Shown here piece after piece: positions 37,540-50,080 of a DNA stretch of 64,000 nt. Source of the DNA: Combretum micranthum (lineage: Eukaryota; Streptophyta; Magnoliopsida; Myrtales; Combretaceae). The notes below the pieces were generated by a model. That model was not told where the DNA came from. It did no database searches and saw nothing but the letters and a program-made list of their open reading frames with translations. Location: contig JAMXBD010001245.1 of NCBI GenBank assembly GCA_024138025.1, positions 186,001 to 250,000 on the forward strand. Reading direction: 5' to 3'. The translations under genes were made by a program, and so were the position numbers. Every line of letters begins with the position of its first letter. Within the stretch, counting starts at the first letter, position 1.

Positions 37540-39614
37540 TTCTTCCCACCTTACAAGAATTTCGTCCTCGAAATTCACTTAACTTTTGTTGATAGAACAT
37601 ATCATATCTTTTTCAAACTTTGTTATCTCAAAAACCTTTTATTATGGTTCCATTACGCTTCTGTTGCGCACTTTGATCATTTTCTTTGAATTTTGTTCTT
37701 ATACTTCTTCATTTTGAATTATTTGGAAAACATATATAAATTCCAAATTCTAGTTATATGATTATTGTCAAAAGGATTTTGAAGTTCTATTGGATATTTT
37801 TCATTATCTTTGATTTCGAAAACATATTGGGATTTTGAATCATTTTTTTGATCACTTATATTTGGAACTTTCTTTTCATTTTCATTTCCATTTGAAGAAA
37901 CATTTTGAAATTTGTTACATTGATTTCATTCTTTTCTTGAAAATCATTTGTTCATGTTTTGATTTTAAGATTTTGAAAACTTTAATGTCTCTTTAACTTA
38001 CTCAACTGATTTTCCATGCAACTTCAAAATATATAAAGCAATAGGAATTAGTTTAGCGATTTTAACCCTCCATTGACTCGATTTTAAGAAGACTCAGACT
38101 CAAACAAAAACAACAAACGACTCTGACTCACTTGTGTATCTCGCCTTGAGATAACACACAACACAAACCTACAAAAAGAAACAAAAGACATAACAAAACG
38201 ACTCAACAATGAGGATTATAAACTCACTATTCCATTCTCACTTGCATATATATGTCAATTTGCATATGAAACATACAGTATCCTATTCTTTTAATGATCA
38301 AAGATGTTATGTTTGGTATTCATCTTGATATGGTAGTAATCAAGACGTCTCATGTCATTTTGGTCGCACATATATATGGAATCAATTTTATTTTGGATCG
38401 AGAATATGGAATCGATAATAAATAGTTATCTATTCAGTGTTTTAGGATTTCAAATCTTAGTTTCCATTTGATATGAATTGACTTTTGAAATTTCTTGAAA
38501 CACTTTTACTTGATATACTTAGGATATTTCTTCAATTATCTCATTTTAATCTTTTGATTTTGAAGAAACTTGTATTTGATTTAGATTTGATAGTCAATTT
38601 GAAATTTCGGTTTTGCTATATCATTAGATTTTCGATAAATATGTTATCGTATTAATAGAGTTTGGAGGTTGAAATTTACTTTCCAATCTACTTGTAATTT
38701 GGAATTATTCTTTTCATTTAGAGTTTTCTTTTCCACTTGATTTAATTTATATCTCTCACATATATAAATTTGATATGTAAAGGTCAATTTGATATTTCAA
38801 ATTTTCTTTTCTATTTGATTCTCTTCATTTGTCAACATATCAACAAATTTCACTTAAGAGAGGAAGAAAGGAAATTCCTATTATAGTCTATCAAATTTTA
38901 TTAAACAACAATCAAACATAACACACATCACTTAAAGTCTATTTCAAATTTTAAAGGATTTAGGGGAATAAATCCTAGTGTTTGTCTAAATCATTTGTTC
39001 TCTATTTACATTTAGTCAAATTTGAGTTAATTTCAATTTACAAACAAGCATCAAACAAGCACTCACAATTATATTACAACAACACACACATATATATATA
39101 TATATCACATAGCATTCACCATTACATTATAAAAGAATAATATAAAAGAAACATATATATACATAAACAACGCATAGGAATCATGCAATGTTCATTTTAT
39201 AGGCAAGCATTAAACATACTCTCACAATTATAACAAAATTACATAATAAACATACATGTATACATTACATCAAACACACATATACCTCATAGCATTCACA
39301 AATATACTATAAGCCAAATCGATTTAAAAGAAACATGTATATATGTATAAACAACACATAGAAATCATGCAAAGTCATTTAAGCTCATTTTCAGATATCA
39401 ACAGAAAATAAATTTAATCCAAGTTGATTAATTTTAGTGAGACCAAATTATTTTTATTAACTACTAACTAATGGTTTATCAAACAACAAGAAACAAAAAA
39501 GCAAACAAAAAACGGATCCCCAAGCTTTCCCGCACTCAACTCACCGATTCTAAACGATTCCTAATTCATTATGAAAAAGGCAATGTTCAAGATAAACATT
39601 GCTCTGATACCATC
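37540..39614 (-). other. LARD internal region, non-coding
   Basis: About 2.1 kb with no frame over about 75 codons on either strand. Only the last codons of a Gypsy polyprotein seem to remain beside the purine tract (37541-37580 on -). The region is AT-rich and holds TATATA/CACACA runs near 39090-39110 plus duplicated words (ATACAAACAAC..CATAGRAATCATGCAA at about 39165 and 39350). Confidence 0.75.
39601..39612 (-). other. LARD primer-binding site
   Basis: On - the sequence is TGGTATCAGAGC, the complement of the initiator tRNA-Met 3' end, two bases inside the LTR boundary. Confidence 0.9.
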
Positions 39615-42600
39615 TGTAAAGACCCGACATGCTCAATTCTCAAATTAAGCACACCAAGTCCCCAACCACGTATAACTCTTGCGAATTATACGTAAGGTTG
39701 TCTTAAAAGAAGGTGTTTATGTTGAACATTGCTATCCGATTTTAGGTTGTGAAATCATTCAATTAGATTTTCGATAACTGGATTTAGCAGCGGAAATAAA
39801 TTTTATAAAACAATTTAGAAATAAAGACATTTCAAAACTTCCACTTTTCTCAAGTGGAGAATTATTAAATTAAACAAAGTTTTGCAAAATTTAAATTATA
39901 AAACATGGGCTCTACTATGCCCTTTAAAGAATATAACAAGTTTAAATCATAAATCCAGCTCTCAATACTACAAAACAAAAAGAAATAAAACAACTAACTA
40001 TATTCACGATCCTACTCACTTCATTCATCCACAAATTCTCTCCGATCATCACAAATGCCCAGCACCCGAGTCAAGCATCACCAATAGCAACAACATCATC
40101 ATTTCATCGTCTCATCATCACATCATCCATCATTACAAACATCAACAAGAACTCATCATTATCAACTTCATCAACATCGTCTTTATCAACAATAAGACCT
40201 GTAAAAAGAATAACAACAACAAGAATGAGCCGAAGCCCAGTACACAGCAACACAATCACACACGGAATGACACATGAACTTAACTAAATGCAAATGCGAC
40301 AATCACAAGTTATTATCTTTCTTTAAAGTAAACAAATCAACACGGAGTATTCAAACTCCGGACAACAAGGTACTAGTATTACGTCCGCCTCCCTGAGTGG
40401 TCCCTACTGTTCATACAGACTAGGCAGCCCCACCTTCCGGCGTAGCCCGTAATACTAGGGGATTCCTGAGTAACGCATCACGACGCTCAGAGGGTTGATA
40501 TGAGCAGCTCGGATACTCATATCTCCTAAACCATTCTAACCGATAACGAGAAAGAACCCTACCCCCAATCTGAGCAGGGTGCCGCTCTCCGAACCAGATT
40601 CAACGGCGTAAAAGACAATCAACACTCATCAATTATTAAGTCAAGTTTAAGTTCTTAATTCATTTTTTTTATGCCTATCCTAACATCCAACACGCAAGTC
40701 ACTGCGTACCTTGAATACAAAATCCAAACAGAGTCTCAGAAGGAATTCCAGAAGATAATCCAGAAGATAAATCAGATATCCACTTCTGTTAAGGAAAAAG
40801 CTCGTATAAGAAACTAAACTAAACTAATCATCCACTTCATAAATTATCATACAACATCTTAAACTATTTATCCATTTATCTCAAACTCATTTTATTAAAT
40901 CCTATTTGATCAGACACTAATGTGGAACCCCACTATGGCTGCGAATATCGCCCCGCCAAAATATGAGGTTCTCCTTTGTCTGTCAAAGTAATTCTTTTCA
41001 CTTTAATTATGGTTTCTTATCCACAAAGCATCAACAAAACATTTATATTCAAAAACATATAAATCCAAAAACAATTGAACATTCAAAACAACATATTCCT
41101 CATGTTATCCAAAGATCACCCTAACACATTCATTTAACCCAATTATTTGTTACTAACCCATTTTAGCTTAACCTTAGTCAAATTGATTAGAATTAGTCAT
41201 TTAAGTCATTTACCAAGTCAAATTGATTAACCTTAGCCATTTAATTCAAAAGCCAAGCCAAGTGGATTAAGCTTAAAAAATCTAGTTCATTTTAGTTTAA
41301 CTGAATTCATTAAGTCAAACTCATTAGAAGTAATCATTTAATCTAAAACTAGTTCAAGTTGATTAACTTAAGTAATCTAATTCCTTTTAGCTAATTCAAG
41401 CTCATTTAGTCAATTTGAACTTAGATTCATTACTAAATCATTATACATGTGGAATCTATGTCAACTTGAGCTCACCTTGACTTAAACTCAGCTAAATTAA
41501 TTAACCTTAATCATTTAGTTCAAAACTAAGTTAAAGATAGTTAAACTAACTCAATCTAATTCATTTTAACTCATTCAAGTCTATTTAATCAAGTTGAACT
41601 TAAGTTTGTTAACTAAGTTCATTTAAGTTCAATAACTAATCATAAGAACAAATAATAAACAAGGTAAAACAATTGTAGAAAAATATCACTTAAAACATAC
41701 TAAATCTCAAACTTAGCATGAAGGAAATTCAATTATTTGTTGAATTTATAAATCTATCTAAATCATGCTTGACTAAATCAATCTATCAACATAACACATC
41801 AAACATCACTTAGCTATCTCATTTTAACTCAAAAAGATCCATTTACACTTAATAATAACATTTAGAAATCAAAAACAAGTTTTTATTTTGTTTAGAAAAA
41901 CATAACAGCCGGAAAGAATCAAAATTTAAGCATCTATACGTTTCGAATTTGTAAAAACTCAAAACATGAAAGTTGTAGATCTCTTTTCAAGCTTTTTATA
42001 GCAACTTGAATCACCTCAATCGGAGGTCGTATGAAAAAGTTATGGCCAAATACGAAGAGGCTACGAAACAGGGTATTTAGTAAAACGAACACCGGCACTT
42101 CAAAGCCGGCGGCGTAAATTTCAAAGCCGGCAGCGTTGGAGGCAGCGTTAAGAAAATACATTCTGTTCTCTTCAACACCGGCTCAAAGCCGGCCGCGTAG
42201 AAGCTCTAGGAGCCCGCGTTGAAGACAGAACAGGGGTTACGAAAACATGTTTTTCACACTTTTCTTTTATCAAAACTTCTTCAAATCATTTCCTAAGCTT
42301 CCTATATCAATTCCAACATTAAATAAACTATAATAACAACTTCCAACACTTCAAATCTCTTCCCACAACTTCAAACAACAATCAAACTTCAATTCAATTC
42401 AATAAACTCCAACTCACTATTCATCCTCTTCTTCACCAATTCCCACTTCCATCAAACATTAAACTCACAAATACAAATGTAAACAGCACTTCCAACCCAA
42501 TTCAACATCAATCCATCAACTAGAAATGTAAATAACAAGTAAAATCAAAGAGAAATAGAAATAGATAACTTAGCTTTTAGAAAAGAACACAAGTTGAAAC

Positions 42601-43262
42601 TTCCTCCTCTAGCTCGGTTTCCTCCATTTAGTTCATCTCCTAGCTTTGATTTATCTTCTAGTTGGATTTGATCTTGAGTTTTGTTGAATTTGGAGAGGGA
42701 AAGAAGAAGAAGAAGAAAGAAAGAAAGAAAGAAAGAAAAGAGGAAAAACGAAAAATGAAAGAGAAGGAAAGAAGAGGCAGCCAAAGGAAAACAAAAGGGA
42801 AAAGTAAAGGATAAATCTAAAATATATATATTAGAAATAAGGTATAGATTTAGAACTATCAGATCAATATCTATAGTTCCAGAAGTATTTAAAAGATGAT
42901 TTCTGAACCAATAGGTTAGAAATTAAGATCTTATAATAAGAACTTAATTTAGGAATTTAATTTGGATACAAAGATATTTAATTTGAGTTCGGGTTCAAGA
43001 ACTGATATTTTTATTCAAGCAAATGAACTCAAATTTCACTGAGATTTAGGAATTAGTGTTTAGGCTAAGAATTAAGAGTTTAGGAATCCTCTAAACATTT
43101 CAATGACTTGTTTAGAGAATTTAGATTTCAAATCTCAAAACCAACTTAATTATTAGCTAATTAAATTAAGCCAACTTGTCTAATTATATCCTATCATTCA
43201 TTTTATTCATTTAATCTATCTAAACTCAATTTCTAATCTAGGTAAATATTTGGGGTATTTCA
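39615..43262 (-). repeat. LARD 5' LTR (3648 bp)
   Basis: Near-identical partner of 33891-37539. It lacks one ~22-bp CCGGCAGCG repeat unit that the other LTR has, and carries several single-base indels. Confidence 0.9.
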
Positions 43263-43267
43263 CTATG
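43263..43267. other. LARD target-site duplication, right
   Basis: CTATG, identical to 33886-33890. Confidence 0.9.
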
Positions 43268-43632
43268 TACCCGCTAAGACAAACGTAGTTCTTTTTAGAA
43301 AATTTTAATTTGTTGGTATATTTTAGATTTTTGAATTCTTTTCATTTTAAGTCTATTAAATTTTCTCTCTCTTTTGAAATGGATTTTTATATGAGATTCT
43401 AATAATTACATTGTCACATTTTTTGTCACATTTTTTTAGAAAATAGGTTTATTTATGTTTTAAATTTATATATATATATATACTTTATATATACTTTATA
43501 TATCGGATCCTACTTATCATATACTACTATTCAAACATAAATACATATATATAGTTTTTTTGGAAAAGAAAACAAATCCTACACAAAACCCTATGCTTAT
43601 TTTATTACTTTTTTTTTATCATTTTCCTTTTT

Positions 43633-43695
<63 letters not shown>

Positions 43696-44716
43696 TTTAG
43701 TAACTTAGGTTGGGCCGGGTCGGTATTATTATAATAATAATAATAATATTTACTAACTTGGGTCGGGTCAGGTCGATCGGATCTGGAGTCGGTTCGAAGC
43801 TGGGTCGCTGGAGCTAGCATTGGAGGAGGCTGAGGACTTCGAAAACCACCAATTTGAGTGGTTTTGGATGGCCAAAATTGCTGAATTAGTCAATTGGGGG
43901 GCGGTGAATGTTCTAGCGGAGGTGGTTTGCTTTGAAAATGGAAGAAATGGGTGGTTAGGAGCTTCTAAATATGGCAGCCGTCGGAGTTCTTCGTGGATAT
44001 GGGGATTAGGCTTCAAAACTCGAATAAAAACTTCCAAAAGATAGATGAAGTACTTCTAAAGCTTCCTATTACGCTCAAATTACTCAAGAAACCCTTTGAA
44101 TTTATTGAATTCGAAAATTTTGAATTCAAACAAAAATTGTCGATCTTAGATTTGAACTTCTTTTAGTATTTTTGAGAGTTTTTGATGATTGTGGATGATG
44201 AGAATGAAGACCTCAACCCCTATTTATACTAATTAGAAGTCGAATTTAGTAGGAATTTGATCAAGATTCGAAGAACGCATGCACATGTAAATTTGGGTCC
44301 TTGAGCTTGATTCATCACGTTTTTATAATTTTCAAGTGTGATTGGCCTTGGAATTGTGTTGAGTGTGATAAATTGAGTTTAATTCATGCTCTTGGAAGCT
44401 TAATTCGTCAAAACAAATTCGAATTTTGGGAATTGTTCCCAGTGTGAAACGAGTGTGTTCATGTTTTTCAACTCGAAATTAAAGTGTGAAAACATAATTT
44501 TTGAAGTCAAACTTTGATTCATACTTGTAGCATTCCAAGTCTACTTCTACTTCCCTACATTAACTTTGTAAAAAAATGAATTGGAATTTGATAAAAAATG
44601 GCCTTGAAATCAGCTTTGCGAGCGCAAAAAAAAAAAAAGGGTCTAATGAAAAAGAGGACGTGTGTGTCTTGCATGTGCGTCGTAATTGGTTATGCGGGGG
44701 CGCATGTTCCTCACGT
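43268..44716. other. Right part of the older host element, with AAT microsatellite
   Basis: Continuation of the sequence broken by the LARD. It holds an (AAT)n run of about 20 units (43635-43695) and a shorter one at 43726-43750, each followed by a similar AATATTTASTAACTTRGGT stretch, so the pair is a small duplication. A TATTTATAC box at 44221 after GA-rich sequence resembles an LTR promoter. Frames at 43768-44044 on both strands have no recognisable product. The last eight bases (CCTCACGT) are a hAT target duplication. Confidence 0.45.
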
Positions 44717-45555
44717 TAGGGATACAACCGGGGCGGGTTTGGGACGGGTCGTATAAGACCCGAACCCGCCCGCTTCCTAATAGGGTTTCCCAAACCCGCC
44801 CCATGACCCTATAGGGTTTTCTATTCAATATCCAAACCCGCCCCTATAGGGTTTTGACCCTGACCTGCCCCGCCCCGCCCGCACCCGCTTAATTTTTTTT
44901 TCCTCTTCTTAAAACTTAGTTAAATTACAAAATTTAACGATAATTTTATCCTATAGGAGCAAAATAGTTAGTTACAACTATGCTTGAATGAATTTTACAA
45001 GATATGCCCTAACTTTATTAAGAAATATAAAGTTTAAAACTATCATAAGAAGATTTTCAAATGTAGATGAAAAGCCATTACCTCACTTACATAAATATAC
45101 ATAATACATATATAGGAACCGTGCCTTGTGAAGACTCAAGAATAGAAAAACATGTTTTCAAAAATGTCGATAATGAGAGGGAAAGTGAAGAAGCAACAAT
45201 GTCAGTGTGTAATATATTTACTGTGTTAGCTCAACGAGAAAATTCGTAAGGGCTTTTATATCTTAAATACAATGGAGGTGCAGATTAAGATGTTAAAAGT
45301 CAAGAAATAATAAAAATATATTACATAATTGTGATTTTAAAATTTCATATTTAATTTTTTAAATTATTTTTATTATGACAGGTTCCGATTACCCATCGGG
45401 TTTTTTTAATGACCCGAACCCGCCCCGAAACCCTATAGGGTCAGCAAGTAGTTTTCTAAACCCGTCCCGCAATCCTATAGGGTCAGACCCTATAGGGTTT
45501 TTAACATTCGGGCGGGCCGGGTACCCTATAATGACCCGCCCCAATTGCATCCCTA
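44717..45555. mobile_element. Non-autonomous hAT element with GC-rich ends (839 bp)
   Basis: The left end TAGGGATACAACCGGGGCGG and the right end, read on - as TAGGGATGCAATTGGGGCGG, are inverted termini of hAT type. Octamers CCTCACGT (44709-44716) and CCTCACGC (45556-45563) form the target duplication with one mismatch. Both subterminal zones are rich in AACCCGCCC and CCCTATAGGGT words in both orientations, in sharp contrast to the AT-rich middle. A 60-codon frame at 45067-45249 has no resemblance I can name; no transposase is present. Confidence 0.85.
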
Positions 45556-45590
45556 CCTCACGCTCTTGATAGGAAAAAAATTTGCCTTCT

Positions 45591-45690
45591 TCCAGCATGA
45601 TTCGAACCTTAGCCTTTGATATGTGTGTGTGTGTGTGTGTGTGTTGTGTGTGTGTGTGTGTGTGTTTACCAATAGGCCATTTAGCCTGTG
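45591..45690 (-). repeat. tRNA-related SINE fragment split by a (GT)n microsatellite (tentative)
   Basis: On - the sequence runs TGGCCTATTGGTAAA (A-box-like; 45666-45680), then an (AC)n tract (45622-45665), then AAGGTTCGAATC (B-box-like; 45599-45610). Order and strand suit a Pol III promoter of a tRNA-derived SINE, with the boxes pushed apart by the microsatellite. The A box is degenerate and no SINE tail was located. Confidence 0.4.
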
Positions 45691-46640
45691 CTTCGATTTT
45701 TTTGCACTCAAATTATACTTAAGGCTTCTAAAAATTTAGATTTAATTAAATAAACCTAATAAAAATCAACCCTAAAAAAATTTACAAAATTATTATTTAT
45801 TACTATTTTTTTCTTTTTTCTTATTTTTTCTCTCTTTTTATTTTTTATTTACTTATCTCCTTTCCTCTCCTCTCTCCTCTTCCACACTTTTTTTTCTACC
45901 TTTTTTCTATTTTTTTATAGTATTCATAACAATTTACGAGCTTAACATAATATTAACTTCACTATAAATTAAAGCCTTAAATGGGTAAAAATGGTGTGTC
46001 TGCAGTAGCCTATATAACTACTAGTGAGCTTATGGGGTAAATATTATAAAACTTTTAACATTTGTTGTATTATGCCATAAACTTGAAAGATATGATATTT
46101 ACTTATATTTTTATCATCTCGGTAACTTCATTATCCGGAAACGACCTTCTCCTGGTCTTAGGCATATCTGTATCTCCAACCATTGCCTCTAGCATAAGCG
46201 TGTGACTCTTTGTGGCTTCATTTACTTGCTTACATTCAAATACCGCCTTTGCCAGGGCTGGTGAATTTTATTTTATATTTTGTCTTTAAAACACTCTCGA
46301 ACACATTAGACCATGTCCCATAGCAAAGTGTATCTCATAACCATGCAAATACTTTTATTCACCTTTATTTAGCTCACCCATGATAATCCGTTGAGCTAAA
46401 TTCGTCAATCATCTAGCTCTAGATCGAGTTATTGGTCCAGTAAACCTTAACTTCTATCGCCTTGGCAAGAGACAAGGTGTATCAGATAAAGTCTGGCCTT
46501 GAGTGAAGACTGAGACAAAACGAAGAATTGGTCAAAGAGATAGCAAAAGCTCAAATAGGCAATAGATTTTAGCAAACCCCTCAAGTTAAGTCTACTTTAT
46601 ATGCAAATTAAAGGGATCAACTTGTTGCATTCATGCATAG
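45691..46640. other. Gene-free spacer
   Basis: Mostly T-rich and AT-rich. From about 46140 it becomes richer in GC and may hold decayed upstream (gag/protease) sequence of the Gypsy relic, but I cannot align it. Confidence 0.4.
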
Positions 46641-47093
46641 CAATATGGATGCCTTTGTTTAGTTTCCCCACCAGCATGCTAGATATACCTCTTGAGGGGA
46701 TCCTCGTAAACTGAGCATTGATCTCAATGTTTAGTTAGTCAAATAGAAAAGGAAGTATTTTGCTCTTGAGAGGTAGGCCGTCGTTGAAGAGAAAGTTCAA
46801 CGACTACTAAAGATAAGGTTCATACGAAAGGAGAAATAATCTACCTGGTTGGTTAACACTATGCTTATCAAGAAGTCCAACATGGAGTGGAGGATGTATT
46901 CAACTTATGTAGACCTCAACAAAACTTGCCCCATCCATTATTTCCTTCCCCTCGAGATCAACCAACTTTGATTAACTTCATATTTAGCCATACCCTATTG
47001 AGCTTCACGGATGCCTTTTTGGGTTATAATCATATTAAAAATGTGGCTAGTAGATGAAATCTTAACCCTGTTCATCACTGCCTTCGATACATA

Positions 47094-47500
47094 TAGGGGT
47101 ATACATGGACCGAATTGATCGACAAAGTACTCAAGCTTAGCTCAATTTTACTTAAGTTCATTTCAAGAATCACTAAGCCGAGCTCGAGCTATTTAAGTAG
47201 TTTATCTAGTTGAGTTCGACCTTCATATTTTTAGCTTGATTAGCTTAAGAACCTAATCAAGCTCTATCAAGCTTGAGTTGAGTATAAATATCAATTAAAT
47301 TCGAATTAAGTGTGGGCATTAATATTATTTTAATTAGAATTAAAATTGTTTTTTTAATAATCCAGTATAAACGAGCTTAATCGAATCAAGCTCAAATTTG
47401 GTAGTGTCACATTGAGCTGAGCTTAAGTTTATAATTTTAAGCTTGTTTAAGTATGTGCTTTGAAATTTCAAGTTGATCTCTATTTCAACATTATACCGTC
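47094..47500. mobile_element. hAT-like insertion inside the Gypsy relic (right end uncertain)
   Basis: The left end TAGGGGTATACATGGACCGA directly follows GATACATA in the RT sequence. The interior is full of AGCTCGAGCT/GAGCTTAA words typical of small plant hAT elements. The RT resumes by about 47515 with GGTACATA, a possible partner to GATACATA. The right terminus is not clear. Confidence 0.5.
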
Positions 47501-47639
47501 TTGAGTCAACTCATTTTCAGCCTTGGGTACATATTGCTATAAGGTCATTCCTTGCTATCTCAAAAACGTTGGATAATATACCAAAGGATGGTCATGGAAA
47601 TCTTTAAGCCACAACTTAGGAGAACTGATTTGGCTTTTT

Positions 47640-49150
47640 CTATATGCACCTTTTAAAACTCTTTTTGGTCTCTTTTTAAATTTGTTTAAATAAGCAGATA
47701 TTAACCGGCCAGTGTACTGGGTGCATGTGTAGCAATAATATTTCGGTGAATACTAAGTCGTGTTCATAAGAAGTGAGGACTAGCTATCAACTGTATCAAT
47801 TCTAATTGTAGCTAGGCAAATCGAGAGTGTTCTTATTTTTGGATTTTCTTATATAAGACTGATCTACAAATAATCTTGGATTTCCAACACATGTAAATTG
47901 ATTAGGTTAAGAGCCAATAGATCTAAACAAATATTGAATATATGCTATGACAAGAAATGCAATTGTAGATCCAAATTGCTAATGAGTTTAGTTTTAAAGC
48001 AATTAAGCACTAGATAATAACTTCTTTTTCCAAAGTAAGCTATTATCCTAAATTAATCAATCAACGTTCCCTATTTCTAAGAAAGTGATCAATTGACCAA
48101 TCTGTTCAATTTATCAAAACCCATTCAAATTCAAACTCGGATGTCTATGTGATTTGCAATCCTGATTAGCTATTCACAATATCGATTAAAAAAGAATTTT
48201 CCAATTACAATCCTAACCCAACATGAATTTGAAGATGAAATCAAAACACATGATTTGTGAAATAACATCAACAACTCGAATACAAGCAATGATTCAATCA
48301 ACAATAGGGATCAATAATCAAATAATTCACATCAACAACTCAGAATCAAATAAGGCACAAAAGAATCAAGCTTTCAACACCATCCAAAACATGAATATGA
48401 GGAAAAGAACAAAATCACCTTGTTAATGAAATCCTGTTCTTGAATTCGAATGCAAATGATGTTTTCTACTTGAATCCTGGTGTGGAATCTGAAAACAAAT
48501 TAGCAAGAAAACTTCTTTAGTGTTCTAAACCCTAATCTAGATCTAGGAGTAGTGGAAAAGGAGAGAAAAATCGTGCCTAGGGTTTCTTCACTAACAAAAG
48601 ATACAACAACAGAAGTATATATATGAATAGCTTCACAGGGACATATACTAGCAAGCACACCAATGCTGTACACTTAGATCTGGCGATGTTGGAATAAAAA
48701 ATTAATTTCCGAGAGTAATTTTTGTATGTACGCTAGCTCAAAATTGGGAGCGTATAGACTAATTTTTTCGGCGTTCGTTCAAATCAGGAAATCTACAAAA
48801 TGTTTTACGTAGGCAATGTTGAAGCGGTTTTGAGGCTATGTAGGCCTACATCGGCATGTATGCCAGTGGTGTAGGATCCTTCCAATGCCGGTTGTATTTG
48901 TTTTGATGATTAAAGATCGATGTTTTTTCTATAAAGACCGGTGGTGTTGATTTCCAAATGGCTACTGTACTTTGATTTTTGTCTCAAAATTATGCAAAAC
49001 TTCTCCAATTTGCTTGTGTTTGTTGTATAAGTCCTCAAGACCTGAAATATCATAATTAATACATATAAGTGCCAATTCCTTTATGATTTCTATAAAAATC
49101 AATAATGATTTAGCATGAATTGTTTAACAAAAAGTGAGTGAAATATGACT
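47640..49150. mobile_element. ~1.5-kb insertion inside the Gypsy relic, probably LTR-derived
   Basis: RT sequence stops after the codons for IFKPQL-like residues (about 47630) and resumes with the YVYD region at 49170. The intervening DNA is non-coding, with AATATTTCGGTGAATACTAA near 47740 and CCCTAATCTAGATCTAGGAG near 48530. These resemble LTR text, perhaps of an element on -. Matching termini and target duplication were not found. Confidence 0.45.
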
Positions 49151-50080
49151 TTATCAAGGACCAAGGAAGTTTATGTATATGATATGAGCATGAAGAGTCA
49201 AATACTAGATGACCACCTTAGAATCTAAAGGAAAGTTTGGTTGGTTAAAGTATTACAAGATAAGGTTCAACCTACCTAAATGTGTGGTTAGAGCTACCTT
49301 AGGAAAATCCTCAAGTATTTGGTTGGGGCATTGAGGCCAACCTAGACAAGATACGACCATACTTAAAATGCAGTTGCCTAAATCAGTCAAAGATGTATAA
49401 AGGCTTATAAAAAGGATAGCTGCTTTGATTAAAGTCATGTCTAGACGTACCTACTGTTGTGTCCAAATCTTAAAAATACTCGAAGAATCTTACCATTTTT
49501 CAATGGATCGATTAATGTGAATACCGCTTTTACTGAGTTGAAAACCTTCTTAACCTCTCTTCCTATGTTGCCTAAGCCAAAACTAGGAGAAGAGTTAAAT
49601 ACGTACCTCTCAATTAGTGGTCACTGGCCAAGCCCTTTCCTCTATCATTGTATGAGCAAAAGGGAGAGAATATTGGCTGGTATATTATCTCATATACATT
49701 CTTCAAGGACTAGAGATTAGATATTTTAAGGTAGAAAAGTGTGCCATTGCATTAGTCCTCTCTACTAACACCTTAAACTGTATTTGAAGCCCATCAAGTT
49801 ATAGTCCTAGTGAATCAACCATTTTAAAGCATTTTCCATAAAGTCGGATGCATCAAGATGAATGATAAAGTATGTGATAGAACTTAGTGCATTTGGTGCC
49901 TTATGGCATAAGTGCTATAAAACTTTATTACTACATACAGTAGAAAAGAAATTGTTACCGAGCATAAAGATAACTAGAATTGACACCCCATGTTGATAGA
50001 TCTTCCACTCAAGGGGGAAGTAGAGCAAGGCTTCTACTTGAAGCCTCATTTGGTGTGAAAGTTTGTTATGGCCCCTTTAG

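Larger units (their letters stand above)
33891..43262 (-). mobile_element. LARD-type non-autonomous LTR retrotransposon, complete
   Basis: The element is 9372 bp: left LTR 33891-37539, internal 37540-39614, right LTR 39615-43262, flanked by perfect CTATG duplications. Transcription runs on the - strand. On -, LTRs start TGAAATACCCCAAATATT and end GGGTCCTTACA (GGGTCTTTACA in the other). The primer site TGGTATCAGAGC (complement of 39601-39612) matches initiator tRNA-Met exactly. The 3' end has the Gypsy-type phrase GAATTTCGAGGACGAAATTC followed by a purine tract. The internal region has no gag or pol, so it would have depended on an autonomous Gypsy partner. The two LTRs differ by a few dozen point changes and short indels by eye, so it is fairly young. 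Confidence 0.92.
46641..50080 (+). pseudogene. Gypsy (Tat/Athila-like) pol relic, split by two insertions
   Basis: Pieces of one reverse transcriptase/RNase H run on + in order. Near 46640-46760 NMDAFV and KLSIDLNV are the RT lead-in. Near 46780-46960 VVEEKVQRLLKIRFIRK, VNTMLIKKSNMEWRM and YVDLNKTCPIHYFPL follow. Near 47050-47093 DEILTLFITAFDTY, and near 47515-47630 LGTYCYKVIP and YLKNVG. At 49170 EVYVYDMSMKSQILDDHL is the catalytic YVDD region, here YVYD. At 49340-49440 follow MQLPKSVKDV and KRIAALIKVMSRR, and at 49470-49840 an RNase H-like region. Stops and frameshifts are frequent. The breaks at 47094 and about 47640 are explained by later insertions. Confidence 0.75.

Noticed and set aside
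39882..40277. 131-codon frame in the LARD 5' LTR
   Set aside because: The matching frame in the other LTR is only 68 codons because of an indel; the composition is low complexity (Asn/His/Ile), so it is chance.
43820..44044. 74-codon frame starting MEEAEDFENHQFEW
   Set aside because: No domain was recognised, it lies in likely retrotransposon DNA, and an equally long frame runs on the opposite strand.
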